Origin: Rhizophagus sp. LPA8_4_AMF
Lineage: Eukaryota; Glomeromycota; Glomeromycetes; Glomerales; Glomeraceae
Direction: 5' to 3'
Assembly: GCA_021464525.1 (NCBI GenBank)
Contig: JADRCO010000298.1
Coordinates: forward strand, 1 to 38,695
Length of the DNA stretch: 38,695 nt
Shown: in pieces, positions 1 through 11,064 of the stretch
How positions within the stretch are numbered: the first letter of the stretch is position 1
How the letters are laid out: the number at the start of each line of letters is the position of its first letter
Translations under genes and position numbers: made by a program
The notes under the pieces: generated by a model
Seen by the model: the letters and a program-made list of their open reading frames with translations, nothing else
Told to the model about the DNA's origin: nothing
Database searches by the model: none

Positions 1-930
1 GGGGGTACTATACGAGGAATAACCTTGGCCAAATATCAAATTTTGGCCAGAATTAACCCCGGGTACTAATCAAAAATATCGAAATTTGTAGTTGAATAGT
101 ATTTAAGGGGGATACTATTTGAGGGGGATACTGTATGCAGCGTAGACTTCAATTGAACCATCACATGACAGATTCTTTAATTATACAGGGGTCAGTGGTC
201 AGGGGTCAAGGTCTTAATAAACTAATTTGATACTTGAGGTTTATAAGAGATTTTTTGCCACAAAATTACCATGTCGCGTTTGTTTTAGTAAACGCATTCT
301 TGCAGGTATGAGACTATTTAAATATTAATTTTCATCAAGTTGGTTTGAATATTCATAAAATAATGCTTATTTCTTTATTATAGCGTGTAAAAAATCTCTA
401 AGAAAATACCGGAAAAAATCTGAAATAAATTGAAAATTCCGGATTTGCTTAACAAAAAAAGGATATTCACTGAATATATTCTGGTACTTAAAAAATTTCC
501 CAGAAATCTAATATGCCATATCCAAAATAATTTCCAGAATCTAAAAATCTGTCTGGTTTTACAAGGAATCTTTCGGAAAATTGACAAATTTAGAATAGAT
601 TTTATACGCTAAATTTATTTCTATGCAAATACTTTATTTATTCAAAAAATTAGTTTTATTTAACCAAACTTATCAAAGTGTTAATATATTGTACTTGAGT
701 TATAGTTAATATTTATAGAGTTAAACAACACTTTTTGTAATGAAATTTACCATGTACATATGAGTCTTATGAATATTTTGTTTATTTACTAGAAAATTAT
801 AAACTGAAAAGACTGAAACAATTTTCTTTTTTGTATTTTTTGTATGTAAAATTAAAATACTTTTTTACAAAATATTTAGAAGACAAGATTTGTGGATACA
901 ACCAATCATATTTAAGAAAAGGGGAAACAA
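1..930. other. AT-rich intergenic stretch with short direct repeats
   Basis: No convincing gene is seen. The first 140 bases are unusually G-rich for this window. They hold three related direct motifs: GGGGGTACT at 1-9, GGGGGATACT at 107-116 and GGGGGATACT at 123-132. Two TTGGCCA-type motifs lie between about 27 and 52. This looks like the edge of a repeat that is cut by the window boundary. The open frames on both strands around 378-612 overlap each other, are AT-driven and have no recognisable domain. Confidence 0.5.
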
Positions 931-1664
931 GAGCATCCTTAACCTAAGGTGGGGGTATATAATCCTTATTGTAAACTGGGGTATACAATAAGATTTGATA
1001 TATATAATAAGATGATTATTTTTTCAATTTATACATTCTCACTCTGTTTTTTCTATATGCATGTGTTTGGGTTTGTTGTAAATTTTGTTCGCTTGAAAGA
1101 TATGTTACTTTCTTTTTTAATTTATTATTTTTATTTTTATATTATTTTATGGTTGAAGCAATTTTTAAGTATAAAATATGCTAAAATATTTTTATTTAAA
1201 ACTTTTGATAAAACCATCAAGGTAAAAAGTAAATATATTATTAGTGTTAGGCTCAAAGATTCCAAAAGCTTTCATAAGAGTTTACATAAATTTTTAGTTA
1301 TATTTTATTGGTAAAAGATATAGAATATAAAATATATAAATTTGTATGTCTAAGTTCAAAAATATGGTTTATTTTTTTTAAAAAATAATAAAAAGAAATA
1401 ATGTATTTACAACAAATTTTATATAAAATAAAATAAAAATTTGTAAAAATTATAAAATAAATATTTTTTTGCTCTTTTTCTTTAAAACATTACAAGAGTA
1501 ATTTCTTTAAAGTAAATATTTCTTTTGTGTGAAAATATCACAAAATTTTTTTAAAGATAAATATTATATAAAACAAAACTTAATCAATGAAATTCATCAA
1601 ATTTTAATTGTACATCCTGCTTTAGGTTAAAAGTCTACACTCTCACCTTAGATTAGGGATGCTT
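931..1664. mobile_element. Non-coding inverted-repeat element (MITE-like), about 734 bp
   Basis: The left end begins GAGCATCCTTAACCTAAGGT. The reverse complement of the right end begins AAGCATCCCTAATCTAAGGT. The two arms stay alignable for roughly 55 bp, with scattered mismatches and a small gap. The interior is AT-rich. It contains one 121-codon open frame (949-1314) made mostly of Phe/Ile/Tyr/Lys codons, which resembles no transposase and which I take as chance. Size, terminal inverted repeats and lack of coding content fit a non-autonomous DNA transposon. I could not find a clear target-site duplication, so the superfamily is undetermined. Confidence 0.7.
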
Positions 1665-2324
1665 AAATCCAGCGTAATCATCAAAAATTACAGTCACATG
1701 ATCAAATTTTGCAGATTATTTCCAAAAATGAATTAATAATCCAGTAAAAAGAAATTTTGTTTTATTTTTCAAATAAACTTAGTAAAAATATTATACAGAT
1801 TACAGAATCAAAATTTATATATAATTTTGCTTTTTTTACAAGTTTACTTTGAAAGAAAATGGAAGTTATAAATACCAATTTCTTGTTAAATTCTGCTTTT
1901 ACAAATTTAAATACAAAAGTTAAAAATTAGCATATTAAACCTTTTTTACCCTAGATAAACTTGTAAAGAAGGTATACATTATTGTTATAGTAATTATTAT
2001 TTTGAAAGCCAAATAATATTTGTGTTAAGTTTTATTCAAAAAAAAACTAACTTTTGACAAATTAATCTAACCATTTTTAGAAATGATCATTAAAATATAT
2101 TATGTGACTACAATTTTAGTAGTTACGCAAGACTCTAGATAATTATAATAAAGGTCATATATAAAAAAAAATATATTTTTTTAATGGAAAGGTCATATGA
2201 AAAAAGTGTATAAGTCATATGCAAAAATAGTATATCATGAAATTAGATCACAGTAAAAAAAGTATATAATTTCAGATAAATATTTAAAGTAACATACATA
2301 GTAAAATTCGATAAACAGATCTAT
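1665..2324. other. AT-rich intergenic stretch
   Basis: No gene is visible. The stretch 2150-2240 repeats the motif GGTCATAT three to four times with A/T runs between. A similar AAAGGTCATATGATAAAA string recurs at about 5758, so both may be scraps of one repeat family. Nothing else is recognisable. Confidence 0.4.
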
Positions 2325-2445
2325 CCATTCTACTAAAAATATCCAGTTTATCGGAATATCCAGTATAGCAAAAAATTTTGATATACCAGATTTTAAATAA
2401 AATCATGTAATAATCTGGTATATCAAATTTTTACTATAGGGAACT
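2325..2445. repeat. Pogo/Tigger-like terminal-repeat debris with a hairpin
   Basis: The segment contains repeated units of the type 'ATCCAGTTTATCGGAATATCC' and 'GATATACCAGATT'. Two arms, 2364-2392 and 2412-2438, are near-perfect inverted copies sharing TATAG-(C/T)-AAAAA and GATATACCAGATT. Arrays of 'ATAAACCGG/ATACCAGA' units are typical of pogo/Tigger-type transposon ends (family knowledge). Similar units recur at 4755-4945. Assignment is by motif resemblance only. No transposase was seen nearby. Confidence 0.45.
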
Positions 2446-2541
2446 CTTTCCAACAATCCTCTAGACTATAATTTCGCACAGAAAATAATTTTTATTTTTT
2501 TTAACAACTCCTTTATTAAATAACTAGAAGTAAGTCAAAAA

Positions 2542-4559
2542 TTGAAACTAATAATAAAAGAATATTTAGAGTACTCTTTTTACATCTGTGAGCCCAAACT
2601 GCTGACAGACTTAGATGAAAATGACAGAATAGATCTTCTTACTACAGCCTCACTCATCTTGAAGTCAGTCTTCATAAACAAAAATAAACACCTACTATTT
2701 TGCCCTTTGACGGTGAAAGAAGATATCTTTTACAAGCAACAGTTGAAAAAAATGTTAAAGAAGTGAAAGTTTAAAACTACAATAAAATAGCTGACCTTAC
2801 CGGATTTGATAATAGCTATATCAAATCTATTGTCTATAATACATTATGAAAGTTCTTCTCTTCACCTACGCTGGAAATTTGAAAAACATCCTAATGGAGA
2901 AAGTCAAAAATGACGATAGTGATAATGATCCTAAATTTGGAAAGCTTTTCACATCTATCCCTGATGCTAACCTCAATATAGTAACTGCAGCTGACGATGA
3001 GTACCAATCATCAAATGACATAATTCCTGTTAATAAAGACGAATTGTTTATATCTGTGATGTCTAAATTGAAAAGAAAATATAAGAGGAAAAAAGCTAAG
3101 GCGTAGGCTGCAGCCGCAGCTAAATAATAATAAAGTACTATGTAACTAGATAAAAATAATGCATCTTCCTCTACTATGTCACATGATAACAACAACTCGA
3201 AGAAATGTAGAAAACTATCAGCTAAACAAGTTTTTGAGATCACACTTAACGAAAACAATGGCCCATCTTTAAAAAAGGTAAATAGGATGCAAATTATGTT
3301 ATTACTGGATATGAATCTGTAGGTCCTGATATTACAAAAGTTCATGATGTCATAATTTACGATGTACCAGTAGTCTGGACGATCTATTACCTCCTACAAT
3401 AGTTGTCTGTATGGGGAAAGACTATCTTGATCAGCAGAAAAATGCAGAAAAAATATTTAATACGTGTAAAGACTGAGATGTATGATACGGTATGCCAAGC
3501 ATTTGATGGTAAAACTTGGGTTGCGTATTTTGAAAATTTTTTTGTGAAATAGTTTCCTACCTCGTAAAATCTAAAAGAATAAAATAGAGAGAACTCTTTC
3601 AAGTAGCCATCTACGATATTTTAGTATTAATGACTTACGATTCTTTATGAGTTGACGGCAATATCCATTTCTTCCTTAGAGAAGCTGAAGCGAAAGTATA
3701 TAAGCTAGTTAAATTACTGGATGGCACTACTAAATTAATTTTTTTTCAAATCTTGGAATAGACTCACCTCAGTGATTGGAAAGAAGATTAAGTGGATGGA
3801 TCAGGATTTTTGATAGGCTCACCATGCCACTTCAATGTCATTTGCTAGTAAGAGAAAGATAAATACTAACTCTTCCTTTCCAAAGTTGAATCAACTGAAG
3901 AAGAATCTGAAGGTTATAGCTTTCAGGTCAAATTTCATACCAATTAAACTAAGAATTTCGCTTAAGAAGTCAAGTACAATTCTGAAAGACAATGATAAGA
4001 AATCTAAGACACCCTTGACCAATAAGTCTACACAATCAGAGTCAAAATATAGCAAACGGGCTTTATATGCAGAAATCAAAGTCTTGAAGAAGATGTTAAA
4101 AAGTTTATTCAGAACTAAACTGCTCTTGCCTTCAGCTGTTTCCGTGGTTCTCTCTAGATTTATGGAGGATAGTTGTGGTTTAGACTTCTCTGGAACATTC
4201 CTTTATTTTTTTCTTTTGCATTTTGTCTTATTTTCTTTATAGTTTATCTATTTTCTTTATTTGTCTTTTTCAGATAAAATTTTTTCTTTTTTGTTTTTCG
4301 ATTTCTTTAACTTCCAGTATATCTTCAGCTACCCTTTGACTGCAAAGCCAATTGGCTAAGAGTACTCTAGGTTTATCCTATGAGCCACTTGCATAGGAAA
4401 ATAGAAGCAAAACAGTGCATACATGGGGTTTCTGATGGGTGGTTTATTGATGTTATATAAAATTAGTCAAGTAGAAAGCTTTTTAAAATTTAAAGAGTCT
4501 GCAGTTAACTTATTTTGACTTATTTTAATCAATAAATGCGTTGCTTTATTAAAAAAAAA
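2542..4559 (+). mobile_element. Decayed LINE-like element remnant, ORF1-type coding debris
   Basis: Successive short open segments in different frames lie end to end: about 2542-2766, 2846-3106, 3150-3560 and 3835-4240. They carry Ser/Asn/Lys-rich disordered stretches. A middle part holds 'IIYDVP', 'QKKYL', 'AFDGKTWVA' and 'FFVK' strings. A basic, Ser/Lys-rich tail ends in 'YAEIKVLKKML'. From memory this order resembles RRM-like ORF1 proteins of repetitive elements in Glomeromycotina, but I could not check that. An AATAAA at 4531-4536 followed by an A run at 4551-4559 would suit a retroposed 3' end. No reverse transcriptase is present, so the copy is truncated or internally deleted. It is broken in many places and old. 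It could instead be a decayed host gene. Confidence 0.4.
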
Positions 4560-4684
4560 CAAAATTTTACTGTATATATGACATGACAAAAATTAAATCT
4601 TTTATTTATAAAATTTATCAAAATATTTCAGGTGATAAAGGTTATGAAAATGGGTATTAATAAATATAATTATAATAACTTTAG

Positions 4685-4708
4685 CCAGAATTAAGATTTT
4701 AATTCTGG
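4685..4708. repeat. Short perfect palindrome CCAGAATTAA/TTAATTCTGG
   Basis: Ten-base arms CCAGAATTAA (4685-4694) and TTAATTCTGG (4699-4708) are separated by four bases. The same GCCAGAATT core occurs at about 45-56 and at about 22549, which points to a dispersed repeat family rather than a regulatory site. Confidence 0.6.
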
Positions 4709-4754
4709 TCAAAATTAAGATCTACTGCATCACGTTACTTTAATTTTATTAGTT

Positions 4755-4945
4755 CCTGATCATATTATCCGGTTTATTGAATCATTTTTACTATAATTGG
4801 TTAGAAATTTGAACCGTTTTAGCAAATATCAAAACTTTACTAGTAAACTCTGGTATATCGAATATACGTGATTTGGTTCCAGCAAAAAAGTCTGGTTTAG
4901 GCCCAAATCTGGTTTATCAAAGATCCAGTTTATTAAGTTCCATTA
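4755..4945. repeat. Second patch of pogo/Tigger-like terminal-repeat units
   Basis: The segment holds units such as 'TTATCCGGTTTATTGAA', 'TCTGGTATATCGAATATAC', 'TCTGGTTTAGGCCC' and 'TCTGGTTTATCAAAGATCC'. They are inverted relative to most of the units at 2325-2445. The two patches could be the ends of one old element into which the 2542-4559 material was inserted, or two unrelated scraps. I cannot align them end to end convincingly. Confidence 0.4.
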
Positions 4946-5819
4946 AAAAAAAGCATTAAACATAAAAAAAACAATAAAAAAATGCTTAGAAGTAATAATA
5001 CCTTTCTTAGAGTCATAATAATAGTTATAATTTATTATTATAGCCTAAAAGTTCTGTTTTCTATAAAATAAAAAAGAAATGTTTATAGTAACATTTCTTT
5101 AAGTTAATTTTAAAATTGCAAATAAACATCTATTATTAACATATTAACATATTTTTTGTTCTGTCCTCACTATCTAAAAATAGATCCTTATAAGAAAATA
5201 AAGAAAAGAATGCTAGTTCTATTCTTAAAAATTTAAAAATAAAAAAAAATAAATATAAAAATATATACAACTTACATATATATATATTTCTAAGAAGCAG
5301 CTTTGAAGTCATTTCTGAATGGGAAGAAATGATTAGTATTTACTTGCTTTCTCTTTTCTTATGGAATTCTTTTAGAAATAACTTTAGAAAATTACTTTTA
5401 CTAGATGTTAATTTGATCAACTTTTCTAAGAATTTAAAATACTTTAGATAATTACAAACCATTTGCCATACCAAAGATTGTTTCAAAATTTTTGACAATT
5501 CAGCAGGTTCACATAATTTTGGCAATTTAACATGCCAAAATTAGTTTCGCAATTCATTTTATCCATCCAACTATTTATTTTATGTTAAAGGAGGAGGAGT
5601 ACAAAAGAAACTTTTACAAAATCCGAAGAAAGTTAAGAATCAACTAGGACACCTTCACCCACAAAAAGCGGGGACCTCACTTAGAAAAATCCATGGACCT
5701 GACGGACACCCCGCCGCCATCCAACTTGTTTTGGTTTTATATATGTTATTATAATATAAAGGTCATATGATAAAAATGGGTATATTTCATCGGATTTTTA
5801 ATTAGTACTGCGGATGTGA
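4946..5819. other. Intergenic stretch with a GC-richer island
   Basis: Mostly A/T runs and no gene. One short open frame on the minus strand (about 5340-5525) has no recognisable domain. A patch at about 5640-5735 is strikingly GC-richer than its surroundings and includes 'GCGGGGACC' and 'CACCCCGCCGCCATCC'. It has no long open frame and is not a recognisable RNA gene; it may be a repeat end. Confidence 0.4.
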
Positions 5820-5974
5820 CCTCTATTATAGTCCTGGTTACGCCACATGTCGAAAATCACGTGTCGATTAAATGAAAGTCATATGATGATCATCCAGTTG
5901 AAAAATATTTTTTTTCCTTCTTACCACCATCTACCATCCATCTCGGATATATTTTCAAATTTATAATCAACGAA
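5820..5974 (+). promoter_or_regulatory. Probable promoter/5' UTR of the eL27 gene
   Basis: Upstream of the ribosomal protein start lie a CACGTG E-box at 5858-5863 and a pyrimidine-rich tract at about 5910-5943. Both are common in fungal ribosomal-protein promoters, but here they are only position-based inference. No unambiguous TATA box was chosen. Confidence 0.35.
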
Positions 5975-6394
5975 ATGGTTAAATTTTTAAAACCAGGAAA
6001 AGTGGCAATCGTTTTATCAGGCCGATATGCCGGAAAAAAAGTAGTGATTGTTAAAAACCTGGATGAAGGTACTAAAGATCGTCAATATGGCCATGCTATC
6101 GTTGCTGGTATTGAAAGATATCCGCTCAAAGTTACCAGAAAAATGGGACCAAAACGTATTGCTAAAAGATCAAGGATCAAGCCTTTCATTAAGATCATAA
6201 ACTATAATCATTTGATGCCAACCCGGTATACCTTTGACTTGGAAGATATTAAACAAACGGTCAACTTGGAATGTTTCAAAGAACCTTCTCAACGTAAGGC
6301 TGCAAAGAAGGCCGTAAAGAAGCACTTACAAGATAGATACAAAAATGATAAAACTGGAAAAAGTAAATGGTTCTTTACTAAGCTTAGATTTTAA
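5975..6394 (+). CDS. RPL27: 60S ribosomal protein L27 (eL27)
   Basis: A single uninterrupted exon encodes 139 residues, against 136 in the human protein. The start [10 protein letters not shown] matches the usual MxKFMKPGKV. An N-terminal KOW-type segment covers about residues 4-40 ([13 protein letters not shown]). Family hallmarks follow: [28 protein letters not shown], and the terminal [11 protein letters not shown]. It is a structural protein of the large cytosolic ribosomal subunit. The first ATG is used and nothing upstream in frame extends it. Unlike most genes here it has no coding intron, although an intron in the 5' UTR cannot be excluded. It is convergent with the exonuclease gene, which ends 534 bases downstream on the other strand. 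Identification is secure from sequence alone. Confidence 0.97.
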   Translation: MVKFLKPGKVAIVLSGRYAGKKVVIVKNLDEGTKDRQYGHAIVAGIERYPLKVTRKMGPKRIAKRSRIKPFIKIINYNHLMPTRYTFDLEDIKQTVNLECFKEPSQRKAAKKAVKKHLQDRYKNDKTGKSKWFFTKLRF

Positions 6395-6928
6395 TTTGGT
6401 GACGAAAAGATTTTGGTGTGTGTTTAAGTGATGGAAATTAGGAGGAAAGGATTTAAAATATATAAAAGAAGTTCGTAATTAAGTTATTTCCTTTGTTATC
6501 CTCTTGTAGTAGCAATCATACATTCTTTTTCTTCTTTTATATATTTAGCTTGTGATATTATAATTAAAAAACAACATGATATTCTTGTACTTTTTTGTTT
6601 TCAATTTAATAGTGTGTTAATTGTTATAAAAATTGTTTAAATTGATTTCTAACGTTGATTAATTGCAGGATTTTATTACTTATGATATCCAAATAATTGT
6701 AGGATATTAATTTTATAAAAATTCTCTCGAAATTTTGTACAACATTATTATGATAGCTTACTACTGGTTTGATTATTATCTAAAACTAATCAGTGTGAAT
6801 TAAAAGTAAATTATTTATTAAATAATTATTTTTGATTCATTTTATTTCATAAAACTGGAACTTGTTGAATATTCATTCAATCGTGAAAATAAAAAAAAAA
6901 TCAAATACTCAACAACAAAATTTGATCA
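6395..6928. other. Convergent intergenic region
   Basis: It holds the 3' untranslated regions of eL27 (plus) and the exonuclease gene (minus). It is AT-rich, and I see no other gene or repeat in it. Confidence 0.5.
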
Positions 6929-8550
6929 CTAATCTTTATTACCCCAAACTTCATTAGGATCAAATGTGCTAATATCTTGCCATGGTTCAGATGTTTGCTC
7001 ATATTGCTCCCATCCTCTCCCTTCTAGGTTTTCATTATTTGAATCACCTTCCTTCGAGGTTTCATTTTCCACACGTTCGTCTTCCACATCATGTGTTAAT
7101 TTAAATTTCTCATATTCATCTTCTAATTCATTTTTCCAATCAGGATGCAATGAAAGAGTATTGTTCTTTTGGCCCGGCATCAAAGCTCCTTTGCGATTTA
7201 ATTCGTTTAGTTTAGCTATAACAACGACTTGATTCTTCCGATCCAGAGAGGTAATGCTGCTAATATGAGCAATATTTTTTGCCAAAGATTCTTTCTTGAT
7301 GGCCTTCAAACAATGTGATGATATTTCTGTCATAAATTCGCTATCCTGTGGTGAAAGACCTTTCGACTCAAAAAACTTCTTGCCAAAATCTTTAAGTTTT
7401 TTCTCAAATGAAACTCCAGGAAGACGGATACTTATTGAAGAAATTTCCTTCTCATTTTGTTCATCAGAATTTGAATCTGTATTTCTAAGTACTTTAATTA
7501 ATCGCCCATCTTCAATAAACCGACCAATAACATTAAGTGCTGCTTTATGACGATCATTTGTTTTTGGTTTAGTTTTAAACCAGCGCTGATACTTATTCTC
7601 AATGGAGTTTGCTATTATCTTTGTTCTAATATTCTTTTTGTTAATAAAGAGTTAAATCGTTGGTATATAATCTTAAGAATAAAATGACATAGATTGTAAA
7701 TGTTTAACATGATTTCCTACCACGCCTTTCCGATGAGACTCCAATATTAATGAATAAATTTCTTCGTCTTCTTCTTTCATACTCATTGGATATCGCTTCT
7801 CATAGTTAAGATAATCCTCGTTTAGCCTGTCTTTTAAAATACTCTCATAAACTTGAATTCCAGCAAAAGCATCAGAAGATGCATACCGAATTACTTCCGG
7901 TTCTAATTTAGTTGCATCGAAATTCCATTTCAGTATCTTTCTAGATTTCTCCAGCACTAATCCAGGATCACCAAACATTCTAGTTAATTCCCTTAATGAC
8001 CTTGCTGCGTATCCTTTTTGTTGAGCTATTTTTTCAAGATCAACCATTCCTCGCATTTCAAAGCCGTAAGATTTTTTGATCCAATCTGCATCACCTGAAG
8101 CATTTACTCCAACTTTCTTAATATCTTGATTTGTTAAAATCTCTTGAAGCAAAGGCGGAAACTTGGTATTATTTATTTTGGTAATTCGAAATACTTGAAA
8201 TAGAAAACATAATTCTCTCGTGGCTATTTGAATCATTGAAACAACCTGAGGATCCTTTTGTCTGTAGACTGTAGTTTCTGTATCAAAGCCAACGAATCCT
8301 GTGTGCCAATCAGGAAATCTTCTGAGAATATCAAGACAACGATCAGCTAATACATTAAACGACAAGTCATTAATATTATACCATTGTATAAATATACTTT
8401 TTTTGGCAATTATCACAGACCTGCAGCTTTAGTAGCTAATTGATACACAGGTGGATTTTCTTGAACTTTTTGTATTTTATTTTTTTCTTTGTCAAAATAA
8501 TCAATCAGTAAACGTGATGTGGAAGAAAATGATTGTATATTATTATACAT
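6929..8550 (-). CDS. WRN-type 3'-5' exonuclease (DEDDy, RNase H-like fold)
   Basis: The spliced model has three exons: 8550-8421, 8346-7721 and 7633-6929 (486 residues). The exonuclease domain spans about residues 45-215. Its DEDDy residues are D65 and E67 (GFDTET), D129 (ASGDADW), and Y198 with D202 (YASSD), plus the SLRELTRMF motif. The family removes nucleotides 3' to 5' from DNA or RNA. The roughly 230-residue C-terminal part is helical and charged, with an acidic tail, and resembles no domain I know. The start is the ATG at 8550; a GTG at 8416 opens exon 2's frame but is not a plausible start. Both introns are needed to bypass in-frame stops and their phases fit, but the donors (GTCTGT, GTAGGA) are weak. 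For the second intron, other donor/acceptor pairs also keep phase. The last exon has no ATG before residue 'MTEI', which supports joining it to this gene. Confidence 0.8.
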
Positions 8551-9067
8551 TTTTTTTATAATAGAAAGAATTAAATATTGCTGTAAGAAGGGATTGAGAA
8601 TTAGTTTAATTATAAGGTAGTTCGAGACACAGTAATTTTAAAAGAAATTGGCTAACATTCTTGTCGTACAATAATTTCATCGTACAATGGTGTAACTTCC
8701 GAGTGTTTGTGGCAAGATCTGCAACGGAAAATCAATATCAGTAGCTACAGACGTTAGCCCCCAAAAAAAAAGAGCAAATAAACCTTCGTTTAAGAAAAAA
8801 AATTTGAAATTTGCATAACGTTCATCAGATCTTCAAACTGATTTTCCCTACCAAAATGCACCGGTAATTTGCACATGTGTGGGGAATTTATCTGGTGATA
8901 CATTAATACGCCATCAAAAACTATCAAAATTTGATATTGTTCCGGATCTCTTTTTTTTCCTTTATATTTGCCAACAATCGATAATCTCCCTCTCCTATTT
9001 TTTGTTTTCTAATTCCTCCTTTAGCCAATACTCCTTAAATTTAAGTTATATATTCTCCAACTTCAAT
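8551..9067. promoter_or_regulatory. Head-to-head intergenic region, exonuclease / SNARE
   Basis: 517 bases lie between two divergent start codons, so promoter elements for both genes must lie here. A CCAAT motif sits at 9025-9029 within a pyrimidine-rich leader ahead of the SNARE gene. The SNARE reading frame stays open upstream to 8879 but has no ATG before 9068. No other feature was recognised. Confidence 0.45.
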
Positions 9068-10438
9068 ATGTCCTTTAACGATTTGGAAAGAGGCACGGGA
9101 TCTCCTTCCAGCGGTAGAAAAGGAAGTTATTACGGAAGTTCGTCAGTTTCAGGTGGTAAGTATATCGCTATTGCTGTTCCCTTTAAACCTTAATAGAAGT
9201 TTTAATTTCTCTTTTTCGATGATACCAGAGTTGTTTTCAAACAAAAGGTTTTATTTGTCTTTATATTTGCCCTGCAGAAATGCTACGTTGAAATTTATAT
9301 TGAATTCTAAAGAAAAAAACGGTTAAATTGAGAGTTAAAGTTATCTATTTCTTTCCATTATAGAAGATGATATACGATATAAGAACCTAAGCAAAAATAT
9401 ATCCCAACAGGTTTTTAATATTACGAGTAATGTGGCTAATATACAGAGGTTTGTTTCGCATCTGGGAACAACGAAAGATACACCAGAATTGAGAACAAAA
9501 TTGTAAGTCATGCAAATTCTTACTTTTTATATCTTTTTGAAATCATTTTATTGGTTTGTGTAACTATTAGGTTAAATTAATTAATTTTTACAGACATACA
9601 ATAACTGAGAGAACGCGTGAATTAGTAAAGGAGACAAGTGGGAATATTAAACAATTATCTCATTTTCAAAGTACAAGCGGGCAAAATGTAAGTTTATTTT
9701 CTTTTGCCGGATGAACGCTTGATTAAGCTTAATTAATTCGATCATTTCTATTAGCGTAAACTTGAGCAACAAAAACTCTCTAAGGACTTTCAAAAGACAT
9801 TGGCAGAATTTCAAAGAGTCCAACGGCTCTCTGCAGAAAAACAACGAGAATATGTTGATAAAGCGAAAGCTCATAATGTCCGAAATGATATTTAGTAAGT
9901 GTTCTTATATGAAAAATTTTTGATTGGTTGATCATTGGCATTGTTTAATATTTCCTGATTTCTGTTTAGTGAGGAAGATTCCGGTATTGCTGAAGAACAA
10001 CCTTTAATTGATGACAGCCAAAGACACAAACTTCAAGTATTGGACAATGAAATTGAATACAATGAATCTTTAATCGCTGAACGTGAAGGAGAGATCAGAG
10101 AAATCGAACAAGGAATTAACGAGTTGAATGAAATATTCAGAGATTTGGGAACTTTAGTAACGGAGCAACAGTCTATGTTAGGTAAGGATATTTAAATAAT
10201 TAAATCAGAATTTAGTTTTTTTTTATTTTATTTTTCGTAGATTGCTAAATTAATAAATTTATAATTAAAAGATAATATTGAAAGTAATGTAACGAACATT
10301 GCTGTTAATGTCCGAAATGCAACTGATGAATTGACTACTGCAAGTCGTTACCAGAAGAAAGCTCGTAATAACATGTGTTGCTTGTTGCTTATTTTTGCAA
10401 TCGTTGGTCTGGTAGTGGTATTGGCTGCCTTGGCTTAA
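9068..10438 (+). CDS. PEP12: Qa-SNARE, syntaxin-7/Pep12 type (endosomal t-SNARE)
   Basis: Six exons in consistent phase: 9068-9155, 9364-9502, 9594-9687, 9755-9894, 9970-10181 and 10272-10438 (279 residues). An N-terminal Habc-like helical region covers about 30-140, with ISQQVFNITSNV and KDTPELRTKL matching endosomal syntaxins. The SNARE motif covers about 185-247, with the zero-layer glutamine Q220 in VTEQQSML. A C-terminal membrane anchor covers about 259-279 and begins with a Cys pair that could be palmitoylated. Such proteins form four-helix bundles that drive fusion at late endosomes or the vacuole. All splice sites are GT...AG with strong GTAAG donors. The paralogue within the syntaxin 7/12/Pep12 clade is inferred, so the symbol is tentative. 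Confidence 0.93.
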
Positions 10439-11064
10439 CAAAATTATTTAGGATTTCTTTTCGTTTATTAAAAGAAAAGTGAGTGAACATTTACATTTAT
10501 ATGAATATCCATTTATTTGTTAATCTCCTTATACCTTGTATCAATATCATTAATAGGAATTTATTTTTAAAAAGAACTATTTAATTTATCATTCTAATAG
10601 TATTCCAATTATTTAAAATATATTTACTTTTGTTTCAGGGTGTATTGGATAAATACATACATGCATTTTATCATAGAAAGTAAATATTATGATGTTTTGT
10701 ATCACTGTAATATTCATAAATTAGTTGTCCTTAGAAATTCATACATATCTTGTTGGTTTATTTATTACCATTCAGTCCATTGTTAAAGTTATAAATTAAA
10801 AAAAATTTATGTTTACCAAAAGAATGTTTTAGCGAATCTATTTGATTTATTATTGATGTTCCAGAATATATCCTCGGAATTAATATAAATAAAAAATTTA
10901 ACATCACACCATTAAGACGTTATCTAATGTTAATATATTTTAATTTAATATTTATTTACGGTTTGCCTATTTTCGCGTGATGTTTGATATCATGATAATG
11001 CATGGTATCATAACTTTCAATTTCATTGTCTGATGATAATTTATTCATTAATCCAATTATTTGA
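10439..11064. other. Convergent intergenic region
   Basis: AT-rich 3' flanks of the SNARE gene (plus) and the complex I subunit gene (minus). No gene, RNA or convincing repeat was seen. Confidence 0.5.

Noticed and set aside
949-1314. 121-codon open frame inside the inverted-repeat element as a possible transposase
   Set aside because: Composition is Phe/Ile/Lys/Tyr driven by AT content. No DDE-like motif is seen, and its start lies inside the terminal repeat.
2866-3345. 159-codon minus-strand frame in the LINE-like remnant
   Set aside because: It overlaps plus-strand coding debris, is hydrophobic with Ser/Ala runs, and resembles no protein.
8640-8760. Possible tRNA-like or structured RNA in the exonuclease/SNARE intergenic region
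   Set aside because: The repeated CGTACAAT words do not form a cloverleaf or consistent B-box. Elsewhere in the window I also found no credible tRNA or rRNA gene.
8879-9067. In-frame upstream extension of the SNARE gene from a GTG
   Set aside because: There is no ATG before 9068, the extension is low-complexity Phe/Ser/Leu, and eukaryotic starts are ATG.
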